Source of the DNA: Bolinopsis microptera
Taxonomy: Eukaryota; Ctenophora; Tentaculata; Lobata; Bolinopsidae
Length of the DNA: 64,000 nt
Reading direction: 5' to 3'
NCBI RefSeq assembly: GCF_026151205.1
Contig: NC_087083.1
Span: 14,258,944-14,322,943 of the forward strand
Shown here piece after piece: positions 22,930 to 49,605 of this stretch. Position numbers and translations under genes: made by a program. The notes beneath the pieces were generated by a model, which saw only the letters and a list, made by a program, of their open reading frames with translations, had not been told where the DNA came from and ran no database searches. Numbering within the stretch: the stretch's first letter is position 1; every line of letters begins with the position of its first letter.

Positions 22930-24289
22930 CTGTAAGTACCGAAGAGAAATAACAGTTAGAAATGTAAGATCTGTGAAAAATAATTAATTTCCACAAATAA
23001 TTTTTAGAAATTTCCTGAGATCATTTATATTACTATTAGCGACAAGAGAAACGCCATTGTTATCATCACAATACAATTTCGTTGGTAGCTTTGATGGGCT
23101 CATTGATCATCGTGCAGAAATGCATAAATATCTTCCTCCTTGCTGACACTTGTGTGAGCTTGGAGAAGCATCATGAGCGGGCTATCCCGTGAATGGAAGC
23201 TTGTATAAAAATTAAATTTTTAAAAACTAAAAAAATACTTTTACCGCAACTTATAGTTTTCACAAGGAACATAAATTCGCTAAGTGGAGATATGATCTGT
23301 GAATAATTATCAATTTTAGATGTTCATTGTATAGTTTTAATTTGTGAGGACTGTCACGAAAATGTTCGTTAAAAGCTTAAATGTCAAAAATATTCAAAAA
23401 CTGAAAGCAAAATAAGGAGCAAGTAAAAACAGTTTCAATTAAGTTCTCATTTAATTTATTCGTTTTATTGTCATCACATTTGAGAGAGCGACGGTTAAGC
23501 ATCATAGGGACATCAATTACACAAAGTCAATTTGAATTTATATTTGTGAGAACGGCATTATAAGACGTATTAATCTTAAATTTCCAAGAGACAGTTAGAT
23601 GAGAAAAAATATTATGGTAAAATTCCAAGATTTATTATATCAACAATTTTGTTCAATTAAATCACTTTTAATAAAGGGTCTTTCACATATTACCCAATCA
23701 CTGAGGGGAGGCAGGGGGTTTCTTAATGATTACGCTAGTACGTCATTTTAAGATACTACTGTTGAGAGAAACTGATAACAGAAGGGGGGGTTAAACGCCA
23801 TTAAAGTGAATTGCAGGAACCCGTATAACCCCAAAATGGTGTCAAGACTCAAGAGACTAAATAAATTATTCCTTATTTAATTCGCGTTTTTGACACTACT
23901 TGGGGGTCCAAATTTTGGGCTCTAAAACTCCTATTTCTTATTCTTTTATGCTGATTTGGAGGCCATTAAAGCATTTGACCCAGTCAAAAAAGTTTCAGTT
24001 TTAATACTTTCAACACTACTATATAACAAACAATTTGAGTTTAGGGAATGTGCTAAGTAACACCCCGTATGGGGAGTATGTACTGATAACCTCTCATCTC
24101 TGGGGCGAGACATGATGTACCTGCTCAGTGGGTCTGGGAGTTGGATGGAATGCATCCGGCACTTCTTGCGAAGTGTCGGCCCAAACCTTTGGGACTAGGT
24201 AAGAGTGTGTCTGTCTGTATTGAGCCCTAATGGTAGTCTTTCGGATGTTGTTATTATTGAAATTGTTTTCCAAATGACTCAATTACATC
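22930..24289. other. Non-coding interval between receptor gene and LINE
   Basis: AT-rich DNA with no convincing exon on either strand. It should contain the receptor gene's upstream intron or promoter. The stretch from about 23940 may already belong to the 5' untranslated part of the LINE that follows, but I could not define a boundary. Confidence 0.4.
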
Positions 24290-24472
24290 GTGGGTCTTCT
24301 TAATTGCAATGATTTATTTAAAACTAAACTTTTCAATATCTCATTACCATTCCTTTTCTGCCGTTTATTCTCGTTTCAGATAGGCACATCATGCCGCTGT
24401 GTGTACCGTCTGACCCCTTGGGCTGCTGTGCTTGTGCTGACTGTCGACCCCTGGAGATGTTCTCCTTCTACA

Positions 24473-25966
24473 ATGGAACTTGATAAACTGAAAGACCTTA
24501 TAGTTCCCCAACTGGGAAATCTCGCTAACGAAGAACTTAGAAAGGTGCAGAATACATTGGAGAACCTTCTCCAATATACCAACACGCTACTTGATTCTGC
24601 ACCCTCTCCAGTACCCAAAATACAGGAATCATCGAGTCCATCATCCTCTTCCCCACCTTCTCCATCTCCGCTGCTCCTTCACTATAATCTTCGACATGAC
24701 CCCCTTAGTGAGCCTCTGGTTGAGGAAGTCCTTGACCACGTCAAGAAGATCAATTACAGCAGGTCTGGAACAAATTTAAGCCCAGATACCTTCCTGTACG
24801 GCAGCCAACGATACGCATACAATCGAAGATCTGCTGCCCTCTCACCAGTCTCTATCCAACCCAACACCATCATGGATAAACTGCTGAAGACTGTTAACTT
24901 AACACTAGGAACAGAGTATAACTCTATGTTAGTTAACAAGTACAGCTCATATGTGTGTTGCCTTCCTCCCCACAAGGATGATGAATCAGGCCTCGATCCA
25001 GGTGCACCAATATCAACACTCTCGATTGGTGCAACTCGGAAAATGAACATTTCCCTTGACAAAAAGAAATCCGTCAAGTACCTTACTCTTACTCCCGGGA
25101 GCATATTCACGATGTTGCCTGGTTTCCAGCAATCTTTTTACCATGAAATACTTGCTGGAGACAAAGATGTACAGAAAGAAAGGGGAGTCCGTTACAGTGT
25201 CACCTTCCGACGTCTGCTCCCACCTAAAGAAGCCCCTCCTGCTATCCATTCTCCTCCCCCATCCTCCTCCCCCATCCTCCTCCCCTCCTCTGCAGAACCG
25301 AATACCTCCCCTGCAACCAGCACCTCCAAAGATGCCACATACCCTGATACCTTTGTGTTTGGCAGCTCCCTCCTCAAGAGCTTGAAAACTGAAACACTTT
25401 CCAGGCGTGGAAAAATTTTTAAAGTTATCTCCCGGTCTGGAGCACACGCCTGTGACATTTATAACGAAGTTGAAAAGTGTGCCAAGCAATTTAATACATC
25501 TAATGTTTCCACTGTGTTCCTTCAAGTCGGGGGAAATGATGTTGAAAATTTGATTGTAGACTCTGACATAACACGCATATTTGAAGACATTAATGACCTT
25601 ATAATCCTAACAAAACAGGTATTTCCTGCAGCTAAGATTAATTTCTTTTCACTTGTCCCTAGGAAGGCAAGTTATCTTACACATATTAGAAATATGCATA
25701 AGTTTAATGACCTATTAAGTGAGATGTGTAAGAAAGAAAGTATAAGATTTGTTGACTTTTTCTCTTTTTTCCTAAAGAAGACACCTACTATGTGTAAGAA
25801 AGAAAGTATAAGATTTGTTGACTTTTTCTCTTTTTTCCTAAAGAAGACACCTACTATGTGGCTTTTAGATTTTAATATGTTTAACAGGGATGGTATCCAT
25901 CTTAATCCTGTTGGAACCAGTGTGTTAGCCAAAGTTCTTATTGGCGTTGCTAACCAACCTAGGTAG
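24473..25966 (+). CDS. LINE ORF1: AlkB-type dioxygenase plus SGNH hydrolase
   Basis: I chose the ATG at 24473 because it starts a helical segment (MELDKLKDLIVPQLGNLANE) typical of ORF1 coiled coils; an upstream in-frame ATG at 24290 is less likely. After a Ser/Pro-rich linker, about 24775-25220 codes an AlkB-like 2-oxoglutarate/Fe(II) oxygenase: NKYSSYVCCLPPHKDDE (HxD iron ligands), PISTLSIGATRKM, FYHEI (distal His) and RYSVTFRR (2OG-binding Arg). A second Pro-rich linker leads to an SGNH hydrolase: VFGSSLLKSL (block I), LQVGGND (block III) and DGIHLNP (block V). A perfect 66-bp tandem duplication (25724-25789, 25790-25855) inserts 22 residues in the hydrolase domain. AlkB enzymes remove alkyl groups from nucleic acids, so an RNA-protecting role in the element is an inference. 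The frame is otherwise intact. Confidence 0.8.
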   Translation: MELDKLKDLIVPQLGNLANEELRKVQNTLENLLQYTNTLLDSAPSPVPKIQESSSPSSSSPPSPSPLLLHYNLRHDPLSEPLVEEVLDHVKKINYSRSGTNLSPDTFLYGSQRYAYNRRSAALSPVSIQPNTIMDKLLKTVNLTLGTEYNSMLVNKYSSYVCCLPPHKDDESGLDPGAPISTLSIGATRKMNISLDKKKSVKYLTLTPGSIFTMLPGFQQSFYHEILAGDKDVQKERGVRYSVTFRRLLPPKEAPPAIHSPPPSSSPILLPSSAEPNTSPATSTSKDATYPDTFVFGSSLLKSLKTETLSRRGKIFKVISRSGAHACDIYNEVEKCAKQFNTSNVSTVFLQVGGNDVENLIVDSDITRIFEDINDLIILTKQVFPAAKINFFSLVPRKASYLTHIRNMHKFNDLLSEMCKKESIRFVDFFSFFLKKTPTMCKKESIRFVDFFSFFLKKTPTMWLLDFNMFNRDGIHLNPVGTSVLAKVLIGVANQPR

Positions 25967-26170
25967 TCATCTTGTAACATGTTCAACTTATAGAATTCAG
26001 AGAACTCTTTCATTTTTAACGAACATTATAGCTTAACAATGCTCTCATATTTGTTCCCATATTTATTAATTGACAATATTTTAATTCATTAACTTCTTGC
26101 TTCTTTAACAGAGTATAATTCAGTACATATTTTCCAGTCTCCATTTTAACTTTGAGTTTTAAACTAATTT

Positions 26171-27238
26171 ATGGGAGTCACGTTTTTACAACACAGAACA
26201 GTGATTGGTCTATACTCTCCCAAAGTCAAATGCAATGCTAAATTAAATATAGATTCAATTACCACTATAGAGAAAAGTGCTATTTTAAAGATGATTTATG
26301 GAGTAGTGATTGTTGTATATGTGTATATGATCTGTCTGTTATTGGCGGGGGCCATTGAAACAGCAAGTGAATACTCAGACCAAATATTTCGTATGCATCG
26401 CTCGTACAAGATCGGACTACACCTGACCAATGACTGGGACTGCCTTATGAACAGTGCAAATCTTGTAGTCCTAATGATCATCTATTCAAAGAAACAAAAT
26501 GGAATAGCCCTATGGATAGTGAAGTATGGTTGTCCCAGACGTTACTCTTCCGCTAAGTGTAGTGGACATCAGTTCCTAAGTAACATGTTCACCATCTGGA
26601 CGACCATTCTGAACTTAGTTTTGCTTGTTATCTGCAATACAAGCATACTTAACCCAGGTCCAGTTGATAACAATAACCTCAGTCATCTAAAGGTAATGTA
26701 CCAAAATTTGAGAGGGCTTGTCCCCTTTAGTGGCCTAGCATCTAAAAACATGCCGCTTGATGCTGGTAAACTACTAGAGCTCCAATCTAAGATCTATGAA
26801 GACAAGCCTGATGTTATTGTTCTGACTGAGACTTGGCTTTCAAAAGAGCACCTGGAAAATGAGATCCTCCCTGATAGCATCTACAAGATATATCGGAAGG
26901 ATAGATCCAAAAGATCCCACCCCCCGGATCCTGATAACCCAAATAAGTTTCGAAGGAAGGGGGGCGGAGTCCTTATTGCAGTCAAGACTGGCATCAGTAT
27001 TGAAAATGACAAGATTGATGTCAGCTCTAGGGCTGAAATGATCTCAGTCAGCCTAAAATCAAACAACTCATGCTACTGCATAACTGCCTGCTATAGAGTT
27101 GGCACCCTTGGTGAAAATAATTTTAATGAAATTGAGAAACACCTCAGAAATGTGGTAGGACGGAGAAAGTTTAAGGCCCACTTTGTAGTTGGGGACTTCA
27201 ATCTACCTGAACGACGACATGTCAGAATGCGTAAGTGA
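26171..27238 (+). pseudogene. LINE ORF2 N-terminal part: 2A-like motif and truncated APE endonuclease
   Basis: The N-terminus carries two hydrophobic segments (VIVVYVYMICLLLAGA and ILNLVLLVIC), the second ending in ILNPGP at about 26645-26662. That resembles the ribosome-skipping 2A motif (DxExNPGP) seen at this place in some APE-type LINEs, but the Asp/Glu positions are lost. The endonuclease follows: MYQNLRGL, DVIVLTETWLS, GGGVLIAVKTG and VVGDFNLPE. The domain stops at GDFN, before its SDH catalytic end, where a deletion joins it to late reverse transcriptase in another frame. The copy cannot be functional. Confidence 0.8.
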
Positions 27239-28217
27239 AGGTACAAAGATAGCCCTATACGCTGATGACACCAAAATATGGCGTAAAATCACGGGCTGGA
27301 GAGACCATGAGATCCTACAAGCAGACATAGACGCCCTGCATTGCTGGGCAGTAAGAAACAAAATGAAGTTTCACCCAAATAAATGCAAGGTGCTCTCTAT
27401 ATCTAGCAAAATGAGTGAAAAGGGAATTTTGAGTTTTTTCCCCTTCCAGCTCTTTGTCTATACCCTAGATGGAACGGCACTAGACTTCGTCCAGAGTGAA
27501 AAAGACCTTGGGGTCTTTGTTAGAACTGACCTTAAGTGGGAGGAGAACATAGTCAACCTTTGTACGAAAGCTAGTTCTCGTCTAGGTCTAATGAAAAGAA
27601 CTCTACGGTTTATTAACGACCGTAAACAAAAACGGGCATTCTATCTAGCGCTGGTTAGGAGCCTTTTCGAAAATTGCAGTGTTGTCTGGAGACCAACAAG
27701 TGTTGTCTTGAATAACAAAGTTGAAAACATTCAGCGCAGAGCAGTTAAGTGGATCCTTGGCGAACAGGATCATCACTATAATGACTTAGAATACTTGGCT
27801 CGATTAAGAGAGCTAGACATGTTGCCAATGGAGCTGAAGTTTGAATACACAGACTTACTATTATTCCATCAGATATACAATGGTCAATCTGTTCTGAAGC
27901 TCCCACCTTATTTAACCCCGATAACAACCAGTGAACAGGGTAGGTTGCGTTCAAACATAAGGCAACCCTCGAGATATAATGAAGTTGATACATCTCAAAT
28001 GCCTGATATCAACCAGAGGCGACAGAACAGACACGACCACCTTTCCCTGAAGTGTACTGTGGAAGCAAAAGCCCACTCCTTTAAGAGAAGCTTCTTCTTC
28101 AGAACACACAGTGTCTGGAATGACCTACCAACTGACCTTAAAGAGATAAGTGATGCCGGAACTTTTAAGGCAAACCTGGCAAAACACTTTTGGGACAAAT
28201 TGACAGACCCTGACTAA
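27210..28217 (+). pseudogene. LINE ORF2 C-terminal part: reverse transcriptase from the YADD motif
   Basis: Immediately after the deletion point the frame reads NDDMSECVSEGTKIALYADD, the end of reverse-transcriptase motif B-C with catalytic YADD. Thumb and C-terminal segments follow (LHCWAVRNKMKFHPNKCKVL, KDLGVFVRTDLKWEENI, RRAVKWILG, FFFRTHSVWNDLP). It ends at TAA 28215-28217. The missing part would be the rest of the endonuclease and the fingers/palm up to motif A. There is no RNase H domain, consistent with CR1/L2-type elements. Confidence 0.85.
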
Positions 28218-28858
28218 GTTAATGAGTGCAAATGATATTTATATGTGGGCCCCCGCCACTGATAGATCGGTCACGATACTGAATATAACAACTATAATAT
28301 AAAAAGAAATCTATTAAATAATATTAAATAACATTTACGTTCTGTCACCATGATTTGACCCTGGTGCAGTCCTCAGTTAATATACTTAACTGGATTACGC
28401 GAACTTTATATCCGACTGTAATCTTGCTTTTAATCGCTGTGTGATGATACGCGCGCAATTTTTGGCGCATTATGAGTCAGGTCATGGATACATTATGTAT
28501 TTATTTTGATAATTCTAAATTTGCGTGTTTTAGATACATTTTGTGTGTTTAGATGGAGGTGGTGTTAGTGAGTCTGGGAGTAGAACTATTACCTGTAATA
28601 CGTATACCCCCAGAACTTGTACCACTTAACCATGCTTTTAGTATTTATACAATATGGACTACAACTTTTACCCTACAAATGCCTCATGATAATAATGTCG
28701 TATATTTTTAATTCTCTTTGCTGTATTGTATAATGTACTATTTGTAAAAGTTTCAAATCAAATCGTATATCTTTTACGGTTTTTTGCGTAAAGTCGCGTT
28801 TAAGTTGATGCCGTGGTGTCAGTAAAATGGTACGGATAAACACATACATCCATCCATA

Positions 28859-30940
28859 TATTATTTCGTCTTGCTTTATATATAGTAAGATAAAACCGCT
28901 TGACCAGGAACCCCATATTGAGTTTTATTAATCTCACCTTCAGTTTGAACATTTTGCAATGTTACTTGGGCCAAAAGGAGAAATATATATGCAGATACCA
29001 TCCCGTTCCTTACGAGATTAGTTATCTTCTTCATCAATAACACTATAACAGCTTGGTTAGTGTACTGTTATGCTGTTTTTGCCATCCTCATGAGTATAAT
29101 TTAATCCTGTAAACAATAACATTAATAATCAATATATTTTATTCTAACACTGAACGTATCTCTTTGAATTCCCGAGTACAGCAAGCAACACTTTTACTGC
29201 ACAATTGATTAAACAATTCTCATTAACGTGTAGTGTGTTGGTCTTGTTCGTTAAGGAATTTTATTTAGTTAAGTTATCAAATAAATAAAACATGCGATCT
29301 GGACAACTGAAAAAAGTTAAACAACATCAACAAAGTTAAGATCTCACCAATATTTGAAGCAATCATCCCAAAAGCATTGTACGACACTTGTCTTGTAGTG
29401 ATTGTAGCCTTTTCATTAGGCAATTGACACCATCAATAAGTTAAACACAGAACAAAGACAGTTCTTGTATTAGCCCATTTTGAGAAAGCCGAACTCAACC
29501 CTGCACATAATAAATTCACAATGTCTTCCCTATATATTTAAATCATCGCAGATATCAATGTATTATTTGTATATCTGTAGTCACGGATCACACAATTCTA
29601 TTTCTGGAACAGCATGATCTTGACGTGCACCATATGTCTGAAATGATAATATAAGTTGAATGAATAACAATATCTCATACTGTGTTATTGTTAATCCACA
29701 GAGAAAGCAGCTACTGCGTTACTTAGGATGGTTTTTGTGAAAATTATGCGCGCACGCGTTAGGTCCCTCGCCCTTATATTTGGTTTTTTGTAGTCCACTG
29801 CGTTAAAAGATGAAATTTCAAGAAATACTATGCGTTGGTAAATATATAGAACCGAACACACATTTGTTTGTGTTTATCACACTAGATTTGTGCATTGTGA
29901 CTTTCGCACGGTATTTAAGGAATAATAAGGTCAGTTAATCTAGTCTCTATGAGCACAATGCACGTGCAATGCACGTACAATTTAGTTTATGAAAAGCATT
30001 AATATCTATATGACTAAATACCCCTTCTAATTTTGAAAACTGATTGAGTTGTTACAATTTTAATGAGATCAATTCCGCAAATATCGCGAACCAAGATACG
30101 GGCAAAAACATTTGGCGGCCAAATTCTGAATTTTTCTGAGAACATTTTGGAATTTGGCCGCCAAATTTTTTTGGAGGCCTAAATCAAAAATCCATTCTCC
30201 AAATAAGGTTGAAATGCAATTTCGAGTCGATTCAGAAAATTTCATGCAAAAATTTTGAAAACTGATTGAGTTGTTACAATTTTAATGAGATCAATTCCGC
30301 GAATATCGCGAACCAAGATACGGGCAATTTAGTTCATCTTTTGTGGTTTTTTCGCCTTAGTATCCACATTTAAACAGATATAAAGCTATAACTTACAGAG
30401 AATATGTAGTTTAAGCTTACCTTTCATAAAAAGTAAGTCTTATTCAAAATTATTGATATTTTACCAATTTATTGGACGAAATCTACCAAATTTGGTGCGT
30501 ATGCCAAAATATGGGCATATGGTTTTTGGCTCATAACTCAGTCATTTTTTGTCCAATCTTGATGAAATTTCAAAAACCTGGGTTTTGGGCATGTTCAGGG
30601 TATTTGGCTAAATTGGGCCTAATTTGGACCAAATATGGGCATGGCTGCCCTGCGCGCACCGTTTGGCGGTTGGGGTTCGGGAACCCCTCAAAAGTTCGGT
30701 CACTGGTCCTAGTTTGTTGGTCAACTGCTATCTCGAAATCAAGTTTCACAAAAAAACACCCATTTTAGAAAGCGATTCGACAGAAAGGTCACGTGAAATA
30801 ACTTTGCGAATGTTGCTATAGCAATGTCAGAAATGACGCGTGCACTTAGCACTAGCTATAATATTCGCTACCCTGGTATGACATACAATAATCTCGATTT
30901 CTAACCCTCGCGTCGTCAATGGCTTTTTTGAGAATTCGCA
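28859..30940. other. Non-coding interval upstream of the visible PARP1 exons
   Basis: I searched both strands for the zinc-finger and PADR1 exons expected upstream of the BRCT part of PARP1 and found none. A segment of about 75 bp (GAAAACTGATTGAGTTGTTA and onward, through GATACGGGCAA) occurs twice, near 30035-30110 and 30256-30330. Between the copies, TTTGGCGGCCAAATT is inverted as AATTTGGCCGCCAAATT, suggesting a small decayed transposon. An open stretch at 30472-30768 lacks any recognisable domain and probably belongs to a repeat. Confidence 0.5.
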
Positions 30941-30941
30941 T

Positions 30942-32464
30942 TAATGAGAAGAATGAGATGAGTTATAAACAACATATTATCTGGGCAGAAAGAATGAGAT
31001 GAGTTATAAACAACATATTATCTGGGCAGGAAGAATGAGATGAGTTATAAACAACATATTATCTGGGCAGGAAGAATGAGATGAGTTATAAACAACATAT
31101 TATCTGGGCAGGAAGAATGAGATGAGTTATAAATAACATATTATCTGGGCAGGAAGAATGAGATGAGTTATAAACAACGTATTATTTGGGCAGGAAGAAT
31201 GAGATGAGTTATAAATACCATATTATCTGGGCAGGAAGAATGAGATGAGTTATAAATAACATATTATCTGGGCAGGAAGAATGAGATGAGTTATAAACAA
31301 CATATTATCTGGGAAGGAAGAATGAGATGAGTTATAAACAACATATTATCTGGGCAGGAAGAATGAGATGAGTTATAAATAACATATTATCTGGGCAGGA
31401 AGAATGAGATGAGTTATAAATAACATATTATCTGGGCAGGAAGAATGATATGAGTTATAAATAACGTATTATCTGGGCAGGAAGAATGAGATGAGTTATA
31501 AATACCATATTATCTGGGCAGGAAGAATGAGATGAGTTATAAATAACTTATTATCTGGGCAGGAAGAATGAGATGAGTTATAAATAACGTATTATCTGGG
31601 CAGGAAGAATGAGATGAGTTATAAATACCATATTATCTGGGCAGGAAGAATGAGATGAGTTATAAATAACGTATTATCTGGGCAGGAAGAATGAGATGAG
31701 TTATAAATAACGTATTATCTGGGTAGGAAGAATGAGATGAGTTATAAATAACATATTATCTGGGCAGGAAGAATGAGATGAGTTATAAATAACATATTAT
31801 CTGGGCAGGAAGAATGAGATGAGTTATAAATAACGTATTATCTGGGCAGGAAGAATGAGATGAGTTATAAATACCATATTATCTGGGCAGGAAGAATGAG
31901 ATGAGTTATAAATAACTTATTATCTGGGCAGGAAGAATGAGATGAGTTATAAATAACGTATTATCTGGGCAGGAAGAATGAGATGAGTTATAAATACCAT
32001 ATTATCTGGGCAGGAAGAATGAGATGAGTTATAAATAACGTATTATCTGGGCAGGAAGAATGAGATGAGTTATAAATAACGTATTATCTGGGCAGGAAGA
32101 ATGAGATGAGTTATAAATAACGTATTATCTGGGCAGGAAGAATGAGATGAGTTATAAATAACGTATTATCTGGGTAGGAAGAATGAGATGAGTTATAAAT
32201 AACATATTATCTGGGCAGGAAGAATGAGATGAGTTATAAATAACATATTATCTGGGCAGGAAGAATGAGATGAGTTATAAATAACGTATTATCTGGGTAG
32301 GAAGAATGAGATGAGTTATGAATAACATATTATCTGGGCAGGAAGAATGAGATGAGTTATAAATAACATATTATCTGGGCAGGAAGAATGAGATGAGTTA
32401 TAAATAACATATTATCTGGGCAGGAAGAATGAGATGAGTTATAAATAACGTATTATCTGGGCAG
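30942..32464. repeat. 41-bp minisatellite abutting a PARP1 acceptor, about 37 copies
   Basis: The unit reads GAAGAATGAGATGAGTTATA, then AATAACGTATTATCTGGGCAG. Each copy therefore ends in GGGCAG followed by GAAGAA, the same 12 bases as the acceptor and first six bases of the PARP1 exon at 32465. Copies differ mainly at ACATATT, ACGTATT, ACTTATT or ACCATATT, and blocks of these variants recur in the same order, showing multi-unit duplications. Confidence 0.9.
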
Positions 32465-48944
<16,480 letters not shown>

Positions 48945-49605
48945 GTCTGGGTTGACAGGGGATCACTATTTAATTGTATTACCTTCTTACAATTAGCTAT
49001 GCTTATTAATCACTGCATCATAGTATAATCTCACAATTTTATAGAAATTTCGACGCTGTATCTTTATGCTCCTATTACTTGGGTCTAAATTGTAAAAGAT
49101 ACATTTTAACAATTAAATATAAATTATTATATATATTTCACACTGCTGACTGCAGGCCATATCGGATCTTGTTTGTTTGTGATAAAACATTATATAACAG
49201 AAATGTTCTATAACCTGGTTTTTTATTGTAATTTATAAATTTTACTTTTGACTAGATTATTCATTTAAATTATTAATCTTAATTCATGATTGGTAGTTTA
49301 TGATTGTTTTTAATCCTAAGGTGAAAAAGCAATTTCATATAAGTTGGTACACTTATGTTTTTGTTATTCAGATTTTATTTCAACAAACTAAAATGATTAC
49401 TGATTGTTTTATTATACAATAGTTTAGCAGTCGTTAAACTGTCGACTTTTCAGTTTGTTCCCTTATTGTGCTTATAGGATAATCTTTTTAATCTAATTTT
49501 TTCTTTGGTAGTTTACCCCTTGGCCTTCAACCTTATTATAGAAAGTGAATATCGATAAACTTAATATTGATAAACCGAACATCCAACCCTTTTTTTCTTG
49601 AAGCT
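48945..49605. other. Intergenic gap between PARP1 and TRIP13
   Basis: About 660 bp of AT-rich DNA with no further coding signal. It must hold the PARP1 3' untranslated region and any TRIP13 promoter. Just before the TRIP13 start is a pyrimidine-rich run ending in an AG (CCCTTTTTTTCTTGAAG) only two bases before the ATG. Confidence 0.6.

Larger units (their letters stand above)
24290..28858 (+). mobile_element. Decayed CR1/L2-like non-LTR retrotransposon
   Basis: ORF1 (24473-25966) is followed by a deleted ORF2 (26171-28217) in the same orientation. The order AlkB-SGNH ORF1, then APE-type endonuclease and reverse transcriptase with no RNase H, fits the CR1/L2/Jockey side of LINEs. An esterase-type ORF1 is known in CR1 and L2. 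A short CATA/CATC-rich tail (ACACATACATCCATCCATA near 28838-28857) may be the 3' end. Neither boundary is proven and no target duplication was found. It may lie in an upstream PARP1 intron or between genes. Confidence 0.7.

Noticed and set aside
30472-30821. Overlapping plus-strand frames upstream of PARP1
   Set aside because: Low-complexity wording, no zinc-finger pattern and no splice sites joining them to PARP1.
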